Assembly: GCA_002403075.1 (NCBI GenBank)
Contig: DHHB01000085.1
Location: 8,635 to 26,744 of the forward strand
Length of the DNA: 18,110 nucleotides
Reading direction: 5' to 3'
From: a bacterium UBP1_UBA4783
Lineage (GTDB): Bacteria > Krumholzibacteriota > Krumholzibacteriia > Krumholzibacteriales > Krumholzibacteriaceae
Shown: in pieces, positions 7,273-15,077 of the stretch
How the letters are laid out: every line of letters starts with the position of its first letter
Numbering within the stretch: the stretch's first letter is position 1
The notes under the pieces: model-generated
Databases searched by the model: none
Told to the model about the DNA's origin: nothing
What the model saw: only the letters and a program-made list of their open reading frames with translations
Position numbers and translations under genes: made by a program

Positions 7273-7884
7273 ATGTTTAAACCGATCCATCTCATCGCGT
7301 TCGCATCCGCGCTGATCGCCGCGGCGCTCCTCATGAGCTGCACCGACGAGACGAACTACGATCAGCGCACGGTCGTCTACGTGGCGAGCATGAACGACGA
7401 CGCGCCGTTTCTCTGCGACGTCCTGAATCAGGGCGACTCGCTCTACGAGCGCGACGGCGTGACGTACAAGACCGACGACGACTACATCACCGAGGACCAC
7501 ATCAAGGTCGTGTTCCACAACAAGCCGTACAACGGCATAGTCGATCCCGAGAACGGCTCGCTCGGCGATTTCCTCGTGACCGACTACGACGTGTCGTTCG
7601 CCCCGTTCGGCTCGGCTCCCGTTCCGGTCCCCGCCTTTTCGGGAAAAACGAGCATCCTCGTGCCGGCCGGCGAGCTCGTCGAGGGGTACATCCTCCTCGT
7701 GCCCTTCGGCGCGAAGAACGTCGCTCCGCTGTCCGGCATCATGTATACGGCGACCGAGATCATGACGATCGCGACCGTCACGTTCCGCGGCCACGAGATC
7801 ATGACGGACCGCGAGGTCGCCTTCGGATCCGGCATCACGGTGAACTTCGCCGATCCGCTCCTGACCCGGAACCAGCAGAGATAG
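7273..7884 (+). CDS. Putative lipoprotein of unknown function
   Basis: This 203-residue protein starts at ATG 7273, 7-8 nt after a strong GGAGGAGGT site. The N-terminus has a short basic region, a hydrophobic core (IAFASALIAAALLM) and an LMSC lipobox, so Cys at about residue 23 would be lipidated. The mature part is acidic and rich in beta-prone segments, including TYKTDDDYITEDHIKVVFHN, then a Pro-rich turn and VTFRGHEIMTD. This layout would suit a small Ig-like or C2-like beta sandwich, but I do not recognise the family. It is monocistronic: a sigma54-like promoter precedes it and an intrinsic terminator begins 36 nt after the stop. It most likely faces the periplasm or the cell surface. No function is assigned. 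Confidence 0.85.
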   Translation: MFKPIHLIAFASALIAAALLMSCTDETNYDQRTVVYVASMNDDAPFLCDVLNQGDSLYERDGVTYKTDDDYITEDHIKVVFHNKPYNGIVDPENGSLGDFLVTDYDVSFAPFGSAPVPVPAFSGKTSILVPAGELVEGYILLVPFGAKNVAPLSGIMYTATEIMTIATVTFRGHEIMTDREVAFGSGITVNFADPLLTRNQQR

Positions 7885-7920
7885 CGTTTCAGGGTAACCG
7901 ATTCGATCAGATAGATTCGC

Positions 7921-7954
7921 GCGGGGAGCCCGTCACGGGGCTCCCCGCTTTTTT
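7921..7954 (+). terminator. Rho-independent terminator of the lipoprotein gene
   Basis: An 11-bp perfect GC-rich stem (7921-7931 with 7938-7948, GCGGGGAGCCC) closes a 6-nt loop and is followed by six T residues (7949-7954). It ends the + strand lipoprotein transcript. The lpxK stop codon on the other strand touches the T run. Read on the minus strand the hairpin is preceded by an A run and not followed by a U run, so it is probably a weak terminator in that direction. Confidence 0.9.
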
Positions 7955-9048
7955 CATGCGCCGAGCCCGATGAGCGCGAGCAGCCGATCGGCGTCCGATA
8001 TCCGCATCTCTATAGCCAGCGCGTATACCTGCGCTCCGGGCGGGAAGAGATCCGCCGCCTTCGCAAAATCCTTCTCCGTCGTGATGAAGAGCGCTTCGGG
8101 CCCGCCCGCACGAGCGATCTCCCCGATCTCCGCGGCGCGATAGCGATGATGATCCTCGAAGCGGAAAGCGGCGCGCGGGGATACGCCGAGCGCGGCGGCC
8201 ATCTCCTCGAACGGCTCCGGACGCGCTATCCCGGAGAATAGAACGGCCTCGCGCCCCGCGGCGAACGAGAGCGGCTCGCGCGCGCCGCCGCGCCCCGCGA
8301 GGCACGCGGCCTCGTGCCGCGCGAAAAACACCGGCTTCCCCCCGACGTATCGTTTCGCCTCCTCCGGCACGCGTTCCTCCCGAACGCGCGTGAATATGAC
8401 GGCGTCCGCGCGCTTCGCGGCGCCGGGGAGCTCCCGCAGGCGTCCCGCCGGCACGAGGAGCCCGTCCTCGAACGGGCGCTCCCAGTCGAGCAGCAGCACG
8501 TCGAGATCCTTCGCGATCGAACGATGTTGATAGGCGTCGTCGAGCAGGACGTGCGTCGGGGCGAAGAGCCCCGCAGCGAGCGCGGCGCCCCGCCGCCTCC
8601 TCGCGTCCGTCACGACGCGGATGCCTCGCGCGACATAGGAGGCGGCCTCGTCGCCGAAAAGCCGCGCGATTCCCGCGGCCGCGCCGGCCGGACCCGGGAC
8701 GCACGTCCCCCGGCCCTCCATCGCTCCGCCGTAACCCCGCGAGACGACGACCGCCGTGCCGCCGTGGGCGCTGATCGCCCGGGCGAGCGCGACGACGCAG
8801 GGGGTCTTGCCGCCTCCCCCCGCGGCTATGTTTCCGATCGATACGACGAACGGGCGCTTCCCCGATGCCGCGGGAGGCATGAAGCGGCGCCCCGCGGCCG
8901 CCGCCGCGCGGCCCGCCGCCCACGCCCCGGCGCCGTAGAGCCCGGCGAGGAGGAGGCGCAGCGGAAAGAGAACGCGCCACGCCCCCGCGCCGCGCGCGAA
9001 CTTCATCCAGAGGGGATATCGCTCAACGATCTTCATGCGGCCACACAT
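7954..9048 (-). CDS. lpxK: Tetraacyldisaccharide 4'-kinase
   Basis: LpxK phosphorylates the 4' position of the lipid A disaccharide using ATP at the inner face of the inner membrane. The 364-residue protein has an N-terminal hydrophobic segment (about 23-50). It then has a Walker A loop in SIGNIAAGGGGKTP (70-83), SRGYGG (103-108), GDE (132-134), DDAYQHR (170-176, usual family form DDGFQHR), PAGRLRELP (200-208), FSGIARPEPF and TTEKDFAK (323-330). ATG 9048 and ATG 9036 are both possible starts and neither has a strong ribosome site; both overlap the end of the upstream acyltransferase gene (26 or 14 nt). It is the last gene of the outer-membrane cluster. The stop abuts the convergent terminator. 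Confidence 0.93.
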   Translation of the reverse strand: MCGRMKIVERYPLWMKFARGAGAWRVLFPLRLLLAGLYGAGAWAAGRAAAAAGRRFMPPAASGKRPFVVSIGNIAAGGGGKTPCVVALARAISAHGGTAVVVSRGYGGAMEGRGTCVPGPAGAAAGIARLFGDEAASYVARGIRVVTDARRRRGAALAAGLFAPTHVLLDDAYQHRSIAKDLDVLLLDWERPFEDGLLVPAGRLRELPGAAKRADAVIFTRVREERVPEEAKRYVGGKPVFFARHEAACLAGRGGAREPLSFAAGREAVLFSGIARPEPFEEMAAALGVSPRAAFRFEDHHRYRAAEIGEIARAGGPEALFITTEKDFAKAADLFPPGAQVYALAIEMRISDADRLLALIGLGA

Positions 9049-9706
9049 CCGATCCGTCGTACCCGAGGCTCCGGTCGAGCTCCGCGGTGAGCTCGCGAAG
9101 GCCGCGCTCGAGCCTCAGGCGGAGCTCCTCGCGCTCCCCGGGCCCGGCCCCCTCGGGCACGACGAACGGCTCGCCGTAGGCGACGACGACTCTCGCGAAC
9201 GGATACGGGAGCTGGAACCGGTCCCACGAGCGGAAAAGCCGCCTCGGGCGCGCGGCGTTCGATACGGGGACGACGGCGCTTCCCGTCATCCTGCCGAGCT
9301 CGACCGCTCCCTGCTGCACCACGCCCCGCGGGCCGCGGGGCCCGTCGATCGTGAGGCCGACGTCGAGACCCTCGCGCAGCACGCCCGCGAGGTCGCGGAG
9401 CGCCGCGGCCCCTCCCCGCGACGTCGATCCCTTGAGGTGGCCGAACCCCAGACGCTCGATCGTCTTCCCCATGAGATCGCCGTCGGCGTGGTGCGAGGCG
9501 AGGACCTGCACGCTCCGTCCGCGATGGGTATAGCTCAAAACGAGGAGCCGCCCGTGAAAGAACCCGAATACGACCTGCTTCGAGAGCGAGCGCGCGCGCT
9601 CGAGCCGCTCGACGCCGCGCCACTCGACGCGCCACGTCGCGCCGACGGCCCGTATGAAAAGGGCGCCGAGCCTGCTCGCGATCCCGGGATGGACGCGCAG
9701 CTTCAT
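9023..9706 (-). CDS. DUF374 lysophospholipid acyltransferase family protein
   Basis: This 227-residue protein resembles DUF374 members of the lysophospholipid/glycerol-phosphate acyltransferase superfamily. Visible marks are FGFFHGRLLVLSY (47-59), LASHHADGD (69-77), ERLGFGHLKGSTSRGGAAAL (84-103), LTIDGPRGPRGVVQQGAVEL (118-137) and SWDRFQLPYPFARVVVAYGEP (160-180). An H72-x4-D77 spacing is present, but whether it is the catalytic pair needs an alignment. The start ATG overlaps the lpxB stop (ATGA), so it is translationally coupled to lpxB. It overlaps lpxK at its other end. Its place between lpxB and lpxK suggests a role in secondary acylation of lipid A or a related lipid; this is inference, since no member with a proven reaction is known to me. 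Confidence 0.85.
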   Translation of the reverse strand: MKLRVHPGIASRLGALFIRAVGATWRVEWRGVERLERARSLSKQVVFGFFHGRLLVLSYTHRGRSVQVLASHHADGDLMGKTIERLGFGHLKGSTSRGGAAALRDLAGVLREGLDVGLTIDGPRGPRGVVQQGAVELGRMTGSAVVPVSNAARPRRLFRSWDRFQLPYPFARVVVAYGEPFVVPEGAGPGEREELRLRLERGLRELTAELDRSLGYDGSDVWPHEDR

Positions 9707-10875
9707 GTCGCTCCCCGCCCTCCGCCGGCGGTCGCGCGAACGGCGTCGGTTCCGCTCTCCCCGCCCGCCATCCGGAGCGCGATGTCGGCGATCCGTCCGA
9801 CGCCGCCGTCCCCGCCAAGGCGCTCGCGAAGATCGAGGAGGCCGGCCGAGACGCGGCGGTACTCTTCGGGATCTCCGAGAAGCCGCGCCGCGGCGTCCGC
9901 TATCCGCCGGGGCGTCGCCTCCCCCTGAATGAGCTCGGGAACGAGCGCGCGCCCGGCGAGCACGTTCGGCATCGCGATATGCGGCACTCGGACGAGAAGC
10001 CTCCCGAGCCGGTAGTTGAGCGGCGAGGTGCGGTAGCATACAACCATCGGCGTTCCCGAGATCGCCGTCTGGAGCGTCACGGTCCCTGAGACGGCAAGCG
10101 CGAGCGCGCTTCGCGCGAGAGCCTCGACGCCGTCCCGCGCGACGCCGAAGTAACCGCGCATGCCGGCCTCGACCGGGGCGGCGCTCTCCGGGATCATCGG
10201 CGCGAGGCCCGCGAGAAATCGCGCCCCGGGAAACCTTTCGTGGAGGATACGCGCGGCGTCGACGAGCACGGGGTATATCCGCCGGAACTCCTGAATGCGG
10301 CTCCCGGGAAAGAGCGTGACGGTGAACGGGGCGTCCGGTCGCGCGGGAGCCGTCTTCGGCGCCCCGGGCGACACGATCTCTTCGAGCATCGGGTGCCCCG
10401 CGAAAACGGCGGGGATGCCGGCGCGGCGGTAGAGCTCCTCCTCGAATGGGAGGATCACCGCCATGAGATCGACCGAGCGCCTCATGCCGCGGATCCGCCA
10501 TCCCCCCCACGCCCAGATCTGAGGGCTGATGTAGTAGAGAACGGGCACCCCGCTTCGCCGCGCGGCGCGCGCGAGACGCAGGTTGAGCCCCGGATAGTCG
10601 ACGGGGACGAAGAGATCGATCCCGCCCCCGCCGAGACGCCGCGCGAGCGAGCGCTCGAGCGCGAGAAACGAGGGGAGCTTCGCGAGCACCTCGCCGAAGC
10701 CCATGACGGCGTACGTTTCGAGAGGGAACAGTATCTCGGCGCCTGCAGCCTCGAGCTCCGCGCCCCCGAGGGCGAGAACGCGGCATCCGGGATCGCGGCG
10801 GCGGATCTCCCGCACGAGGCGGGAGGCGTGCTGCTCGCCGCTCGTCTCGCCGCAGGTGAGGAGTATCGTGGTCAC
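9703..10875 (-). CDS. lpxB: Lipid-A-disaccharide synthase
   Basis: LpxB joins UDP-2,3-diacylglucosamine and lipid X into the tetra-acyl disaccharide at the inner membrane surface. The 390-residue protein has CGETSGEQHASRL (8-20), MGFGEVLAKLP (58-68), VDYPGLNLRLA (92-102), YYISPQIWAWGGWRI (114-128), LPFEEELY (142-149), FAGHP (158-162), LFPGSR and a late SGTVTLQTA donor-binding region. That last segment more often reads SGTATLEAA, so the Glu-to-Gln change is a small deviation. The start is GTG 10875, overlapping the preceding gene's stop by 4 nt (GTGA); the stop overlaps the next gene by 4 nt. Both overlaps indicate coupled translation. Confidence 0.95.
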   Translation of the reverse strand: MTTILLTCGETSGEQHASRLVREIRRRDPGCRVLALGGAELEAAGAEILFPLETYAVMGFGEVLAKLPSFLALERSLARRLGGGGIDLFVPVDYPGLNLRLARAARRSGVPVLYYISPQIWAWGGWRIRGMRRSVDLMAVILPFEEELYRRAGIPAVFAGHPMLEEIVSPGAPKTAPARPDAPFTVTLFPGSRIQEFRRIYPVLVDAARILHERFPGARFLAGLAPMIPESAAPVEAGMRGYFGVARDGVEALARSALALAVSGTVTLQTAISGTPMVVCYRTSPLNYRLGRLLVRVPHIAMPNVLAGRALVPELIQGEATPRRIADAAARLLGDPEEYRRVSAGLLDLRERLGGDGGVGRIADIALRMAGGESGTDAVRATAGGGRGAT

Positions 10876-11849
10876 TGCCGGCTCCGGCTTTCCGCCACGC
10901 GGGCGAGGATCTGCTCGGCCACCTCGAGCGCCGCGAGACCGGCCTCCCCGGTCACGGGGGGCTCCCCGCCGCCCGCGACGGCTGCGAGAAACGCCTCGAT
11001 CTCCTTGCGGAGCGGCTCCGTCGCGTCGACCGAAACGGGGACCGGCCGGATGAGACTCATGGGATCGGCCGGCGCCGCGCCGGGAACGAACGCCGCCTTG
11101 AGCTCGTACGCCTCGACCGTTTTCTCGCGCAGATCGACGGAGACGTAGCGGTGCTCCTCGAAGAAACGGATCTTGCGGAGCGGCTCGCGCGAGATGCGGC
11201 TCGCCGTCACGTTCGCCGTGCAGCCTCCCTCGAACTCGAGCCGCGCGTTCACGATGTCGGAAGCGCTCGTGAGCACCCCCGCGCCCGAGGCGCGCAGATC
11301 GACGAGCCGGTCGCCGCCGAGGAGCGAAAGGATGAGGTCGATGTCGTGGATCATGAGATCCTGCACGACGGAGACGTCGATGCCCCGCGGCGTGAAGGTC
11401 GCGAGCCGGTGGGCCTCGATGAAGCGCGGCCGCCGGACGATGGAGCGGGCCGCCTCGAAGGCGCCGTTGAACCGCTCGATGTGCCCGACCTGGAAGACGA
11501 GCCCGCGCGAGCGCCCGAGGGCGACGAGCTCGCGCGCCTCGGCCACGGTCGAGGCGACCGGCTTCTCGACGAGGACGTGCGCGCCGCGCTCGAAGGCCGC
11601 GCGGACCGCCTCGTGATGGTGCGTCGCCGGCGTGCAGACGCTCACCACGTTCGAGATCTCGAGGAGCTCCTCGATCGTCCCGCAGACGCGCCCGCCGCGC
11701 TCCCGGGCGACGGCCTCCGCCCGCGCGCGGTCGCGGTCGTAGAGGGCGAGCGACGAGACCGATTTCAGCGTGGAATAGACGCGGGCGTGGTTCGACCCGA
11801 GCGCGCCCGTTCCGATCACCCCTGCCCTCACTGTGCGGGACGCGCCCAT
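10872..11849 (-). CDS. Gfo/Idh/MocA family oxidoreductase, possible GnnA-type
   Basis: This 325-residue NAD(P)-dependent dehydrogenase has an N-terminal Rossmann motif, GVIGTGALGSNHA (10-22), the family VCTPATHHHEAV (71-82), the signature VEKPVA (94-99, K96), GHIERFN (122-128) and HDIDL (168-172). It lies between lpxA and lpxB. In Acidithiobacillus ferrooxidans that position holds gnnA, which oxidises the 3-OH of UDP-GlcNAc so GnnB can aminate it to GlcNAc3N for amide-linked lipid A. No GnnB-like aminotransferase is in the window, so GnnA is a hypothesis from position and fold, not a demonstrated function. A sugar dehydrogenase with another nucleotide-sugar substrate is the main alternative. 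ATG 11849 follows GGGGGAGG by 4 nt; the stop overlaps lpxB. Confidence 0.9.
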   Translation of the reverse strand: MGASRTVRAGVIGTGALGSNHARVYSTLKSVSSLALYDRDRARAEAVARERGGRVCGTIEELLEISNVVSVCTPATHHHEAVRAAFERGAHVLVEKPVASTVAEARELVALGRSRGLVFQVGHIERFNGAFEAARSIVRRPRFIEAHRLATFTPRGIDVSVVQDLMIHDIDLILSLLGGDRLVDLRASGAGVLTSASDIVNARLEFEGGCTANVTASRISREPLRKIRFFEEHRYVSVDLREKTVEAYELKAAFVPGAAPADPMSLIRPVPVSVDATEPLRKEIEAFLAAVAGGGEPPVTGEAGLAALEVAEQILARVAESRSRQ

Positions 11850-11877
11850 GAGACCTCCCCCGCCGCGGGACGCCTTG

Positions 11878-12654
11878 TCACCTGATGATGCCGCGCTCGG
11901 AGCCGCGTATGAACTCGACGAATCGTTCGATCTCCTTCGTGCGCGGGAGCTCCGCGTCGATGCGCTCGAGCGCCTGCGTCACGTTGAGACCGCTCCGGTA
12001 GAAGATCGCGTAGGCCTTCTTGAGCGCCGACCGCTGCTCGGCGGTGAAACCGCGGCGCCGCAGGCCCACGGAGTTGAGCCCCGCCGGACGGGCCGGGTTT
12101 CCCGCCACCTTGAGGTACGGAGGCACGTCCTGCGGGATCCTGCTTCCGCCGCCGACGAAACAGTATTCGCCGATCCGGACGAACTGGTGCACGGGCGTCA
12201 CGCCCCCGATGCTCGCGAAATCGAACACCCGCACGTGGCCGGCGAGGTTCACGGCGTTCGCGATGATGACGTTGCTGCCGATCTCGCAGTTGTGCGCGAC
12301 GTGAACGTAGGCCATGAGGAGACAACTGTCGCCGACGACGGTGCTCTCCCCCTCGCCCGCCGCGCTGTGAACGGTCACGTACTCGCGGATCGTGTTGTTG
12401 TCGCCGATGCGGACGAAGGTGCGCTCGCCCTTGTATTTCAGGTCCTGGCAGACGCTCCCGAGCGAGGCGCCGTGAAAGATCGTGTTGTTCGCGCCGATCG
12501 TCGTCTTTCCCTCGACGAGGACGGAGCTCCCGATCCGCGTGCCGTCGCCGACGCGGACGCTCTCGCCGACGATCGAGAAGGGCCCGACCGAGACGTTCTC
12601 GCCGAGCTCCGCGCCCGGCTTGACGATCGCCATGGGATGTATATCGACCGCCAT
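11878..12654 (-). CDS. lpxA: UDP-N-acetylglucosamine acyltransferase
   Basis: LpxA transfers a 3-hydroxyacyl chain from ACP to the 3-position of UDP-GlcNAc, the first step of lipid A synthesis. The 258-residue protein is full length. It shows left-handed beta-helix hexapeptide repeats from residue 5 to about 185, NNTIREYVTVHSA (86-98), MAYVHVAHNC (114-123) with H121 in the catalytic position, NAVNLAGHV, GVTPVHQFVRIG and a C-terminal helical domain opening with GLNSVGLRRRGF. Aligned by eye with E. coli, G169 occupies the Gly173 ruler position. ATG 12654 has GGAGG about 4 nt upstream. Its ribosome site lies between it and the lpxC-fabZ stop 10 nt away. Confidence 0.96.
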   Translation of the reverse strand: MAVDIHPMAIVKPGAELGENVSVGPFSIVGESVRVGDGTRIGSSVLVEGKTTIGANNTIFHGASLGSVCQDLKYKGERTFVRIGDNNTIREYVTVHSAAGEGESTVVGDSCLLMAYVHVAHNCEIGSNVIIANAVNLAGHVRVFDFASIGGVTPVHQFVRIGEYCFVGGGSRIPQDVPPYLKVAGNPARPAGLNSVGLRRRGFTAEQRSALKKAYAIFYRSGLNVTQALERIDAELPRTKEIERFVEFIRGSERGIIR

Positions 12655-12664
12655 GCCGCCTCCG

Positions 12665-13975
12665 TCAGCGATCGATGATCGAGGAGAAGAGCTCCGCCTC
12701 GGCGACGACCTGGCCGTCGACGTACGCGAGGCCGCGCATCTTGCAGAAGCGCTTGCGGAGCGAGATCATCTCGAGCTCGAAGCGTATCTGGTCGCCGGGA
12801 ACGACCGGCTTGCGGAACTTCGCCTTGTCGATGCCGATGAAGTAGACGAGGTACTTCTCCGGCTTGTCGACGTTCGTGAGGAGCAGGATCCCCCCCACCT
12901 GCGCCATCGCCTCGATGATGAGCACGGCGGGCATGATCGGATGGCCGGGGAAATGCCCCATGAAGAACGGCTCGTTCATCGTGACGTTCTTGATGCCGAC
13001 GACGCGCTTCTTGTCCTCGAGGGAGATGATGCGGTCGACGAGGAGGAACGGATAGCGGTGCGGCATGATCCGCTGGATGACGTTGATGTCCCAGAAACCC
13101 TCCGCCCCCATCGCCGCGTCGCGCTCCTGATTGCGGAGCCGCTCGGCGAGCAGCCGGGCGAACTTGAGGTTGTACTGGTGTCCCGACCGCACAGAGATGA
13201 TGTGCCCCTCGATCGGCGCGCCGACGAGCGTGAGATCCCCCATGAGATCGAGGATCTTGTGCCGGACGAACTCGTTCTTGAACCGGAGCGGCACGTCGTT
13301 CACGATCCCCTTCTCGTCGACGGCGATCGCGTTGTCGAGGCTCCCGCCCTTGATGAGCCCCTGCGCCTTGAGCATCTCGACGTCGGACCAGAGCACGAAG
13401 GTGCGCGCCGGCGCGATCTGCTTGACGAAGAGATCCGGCGTCACGTCGAACGAGGCGTACTGGATCCCGATGTGCGGATTGCTGTACTCGATCGTGAAGC
13501 TCACCTTGAAACCGTCGTACGGCAGGGCGTGGAGCTCGATCCCGTCCTCGCTATAGCTCACCGGCGAGACGATGCGCAGGCATTTCGCCGGCACGCCCTG
13601 ATTCTCGACGCCCGCCTTCTGGAGCGCGTCGACGAAGGGAGCGCAGCTCCCGTCGCGCGGTTCGGGCGGCTCGTCCGAGTCGATGTCCACCCGGAGGTTG
13701 TCGATCTGGAGCCCCGAGGCCGCGGCGAGGATGTGCTCGACCGTGTGGATCATGACGCCCTTGGCCGCGAGCGTCGTGTTGCGGCGGATTTCGCCGCTGT
13801 GTATCGACTCGATCTTCGCCGGAATCTCGACGGGCGGGTCGAGGTCCACGCGGCGGAAGACGACGCCCGTGTAGGCCGGCGCCGGGTTGAAGACGACCTT
13901 CACCCGTTTCCCCGTGTGGAGCCCCGTGCCCTCGTATGCGAAGGGCGTTTTAATCGTCCGTTGCTGGCGAACCAC
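12665..13975 (-). CDS. lpxC-fabZ: Bifunctional UDP-3-O-acyl-GlcNAc deacetylase / 3-hydroxyacyl-ACP dehydratase
   Basis: A 436-residue fusion. Residues 1-285 are LpxC, the zinc deacetylase that commits flux to lipid A: GTGLHTG (16-22), TVEHILAA (78-85) with H81, and RHKILDLMGDL with H239 and D243 as the expected zinc ligands, plus IEGH and RSGH near the C-terminal end of the domain. Residues 290-436 are FabZ, the fatty acid synthesis dehydratase: IMPHRYPFLLVDR (H306), FFMGHFPGHPIMPAVLIIEA (337-356, E355) and GIDKAKFRKPVVPGD. The GTG start shares one base with the lpxD TAG stop and follows GAGGAAATA, so I reject longer upstream starts. The fusion balances two enzymes that compete for the same hydroxyacyl pool and is a known feature of Bacteroidetes and relatives. 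Confidence 0.96.
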   Translation of the reverse strand: MVRQQRTIKTPFAYEGTGLHTGKRVKVVFNPAPAYTGVVFRRVDLDPPVEIPAKIESIHSGEIRRNTTLAAKGVMIHTVEHILAAASGLQIDNLRVDIDSDEPPEPRDGSCAPFVDALQKAGVENQGVPAKCLRIVSPVSYSEDGIELHALPYDGFKVSFTIEYSNPHIGIQYASFDVTPDLFVKQIAPARTFVLWSDVEMLKAQGLIKGGSLDNAIAVDEKGIVNDVPLRFKNEFVRHKILDLMGDLTLVGAPIEGHIISVRSGHQYNLKFARLLAERLRNQERDAAMGAEGFWDINVIQRIMPHRYPFLLVDRIISLEDKKRVVGIKNVTMNEPFFMGHFPGHPIMPAVLIIEAMAQVGGILLLTNVDKPEKYLVYFIGIDKAKFRKPVVPGDQIRFELEMISLRKRFCKMRGLAYVDGQVVAEAELFSSIIDR

Positions 13976-15006
13976 TATTTCCTCTTTTCGAGATCCTCCA
14001 CGCGCTTCGCGAGCTCCTTGACGTCTCGGAAGAGCTCGGGGAGGCGCGCCCAGAGGGCGTATATCTTGCGGGCGCACGAGTGCTCGCGCGCCGGATATCC
14101 GGACACCTTCATATTCGCCGGCACCGATTTCGTGACCCCTCCCTGCGCCCCCACCATGACGTTGTCGCCGATGTTGATGTGCCCGACGAGGCCCGCCTGC
14201 CCGGCGAGCGTGACGTTCTTGCCGATCAGCGTGCTCCCCGAGACGCCGACCTGCGCCGCGAGTATCGAGTGCTCGCCGATGACGACGTTGTGCGCGATCT
14301 GCACGAGGTTGTCGATCTTGGCCCCGCGCTTAATGAGCGTGACCTCGGTCGTCGCGCGGTCGATCGTCGTGTTGGCGCCGATCTCGACGTCGTCCTCGAT
14401 CCGGACGACGCCGATCTGCGGGATCTTCCGGTTCGCCTCGCCGTCCTTGGCGTAGCCGAAGCCGTCGGCTCCGATGACGCAGCCGGCGTGGAGGATGACC
14501 CGGTCGCCGATCTCGCAGCGCTCGCGGACCGTCACGTGGGGATAGAGCAGGCAGTCGGCGCCGATCGAGGCGTCGTCCAGCACGCAGACGAGCGGCAGGA
14601 TCGTCGTGCGGTCGCCGATCCGGGCGTTCGCTCCGATGTAGCAGTAGGCGCCGATCGAGACGTCCGCGCCGATCGCGGCGCTCGCCTCGATCATCGCCGT
14701 CGGGTGGACGCCGCGCAGGCGCTGCCCCGGCGTCTCGCCCGTGAAGAGCGAGATGACCTTGAGGAACGCGAGGTGGGGATTGGCGACCTTGATGACCGGC
14801 TTCGGCGATTCGCCGTTGCCCGCGGCGATCACGGCCGACGCGCGCGTCGTCGCGAGGTAGGAATCGTATTTCGGATTCGCAAGGAAGGTGATGTCCCCTT
14901 CGTGAGCCTCCTTGATCCCCGCCACTCCGGTGATCTCGACGGACGCGTCCCCGAAGACCTCGCCGCCGACGAGCCGCGCCAGCTCAGCCAACGAATATGA
15001 GGCCAT
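13975..15006 (-). CDS. lpxD: UDP-3-O-(3-hydroxyacyl)glucosamine N-acyltransferase
   Basis: LpxD adds the second, N-linked hydroxyacyl chain during lipid A synthesis. The 343-residue protein has the N-terminal uridine-binding domain (SYSLAELARLVGGEV, then ITFLANPKY at 39-47), and a long left-handed beta-helix from about 100 to 310 with HPTAMIEASAAIGADVSIG. The segment IDNLVQIAHNVVIGE (231-245) places H239 as the catalytic His, and DGFGYA (181-186) is also conserved. The C-terminus is a helix with coiled-coil character ending LEKRK. ATG 15006 is preceded by GGAAGGG about 9 nt upstream. The stop overlaps the lpxC-fabZ start by one base. It lies 71 nt after ompH. Confidence 0.96.
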   Translation of the reverse strand: MASYSLAELARLVGGEVFGDASVEITGVAGIKEAHEGDITFLANPKYDSYLATTRASAVIAAGNGESPKPVIKVANPHLAFLKVISLFTGETPGQRLRGVHPTAMIEASAAIGADVSIGAYCYIGANARIGDRTTILPLVCVLDDASIGADCLLYPHVTVRERCEIGDRVILHAGCVIGADGFGYAKDGEANRKIPQIGVVRIEDDVEIGANTTIDRATTEVTLIKRGAKIDNLVQIAHNVVIGEHSILAAQVGVSGSTLIGKNVTLAGQAGLVGHINIGDNVMVGAQGGVTKSVPANMKVSGYPAREHSCARKIYALWARLPELFRDVKELAKRVEDLEKRK

Positions 15007-15077
15007 TATTTCGAATCCCTTCCTTCGCTCGCCGGTCCGCGAGCCGCGGGCGGCGCGAAGCGCCCCCGCGCGAACCG

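Noticed and set aside
13976..14077. Longer N-terminus for LpxC-FabZ
   Set aside because: The extension is Arg/Pro-rich and overlaps lpxD; the GTG at 13975 has a good ribosome site and gives the usual LpxC N-terminus.
12482..14455. 657-codon + strand frame opposite lpxA, lpxC-fabZ and lpxD
   Set aside because: It spans three well-supported genes on the other strand and lacks any motif; it is a by-product of GC skew at third positions.
15052..15064. Hairpin between ompH and lpxD as a terminator
   Set aside because: The 5-bp stem has no following T run on either strand and GC-rich sequence forms such stems by chance.
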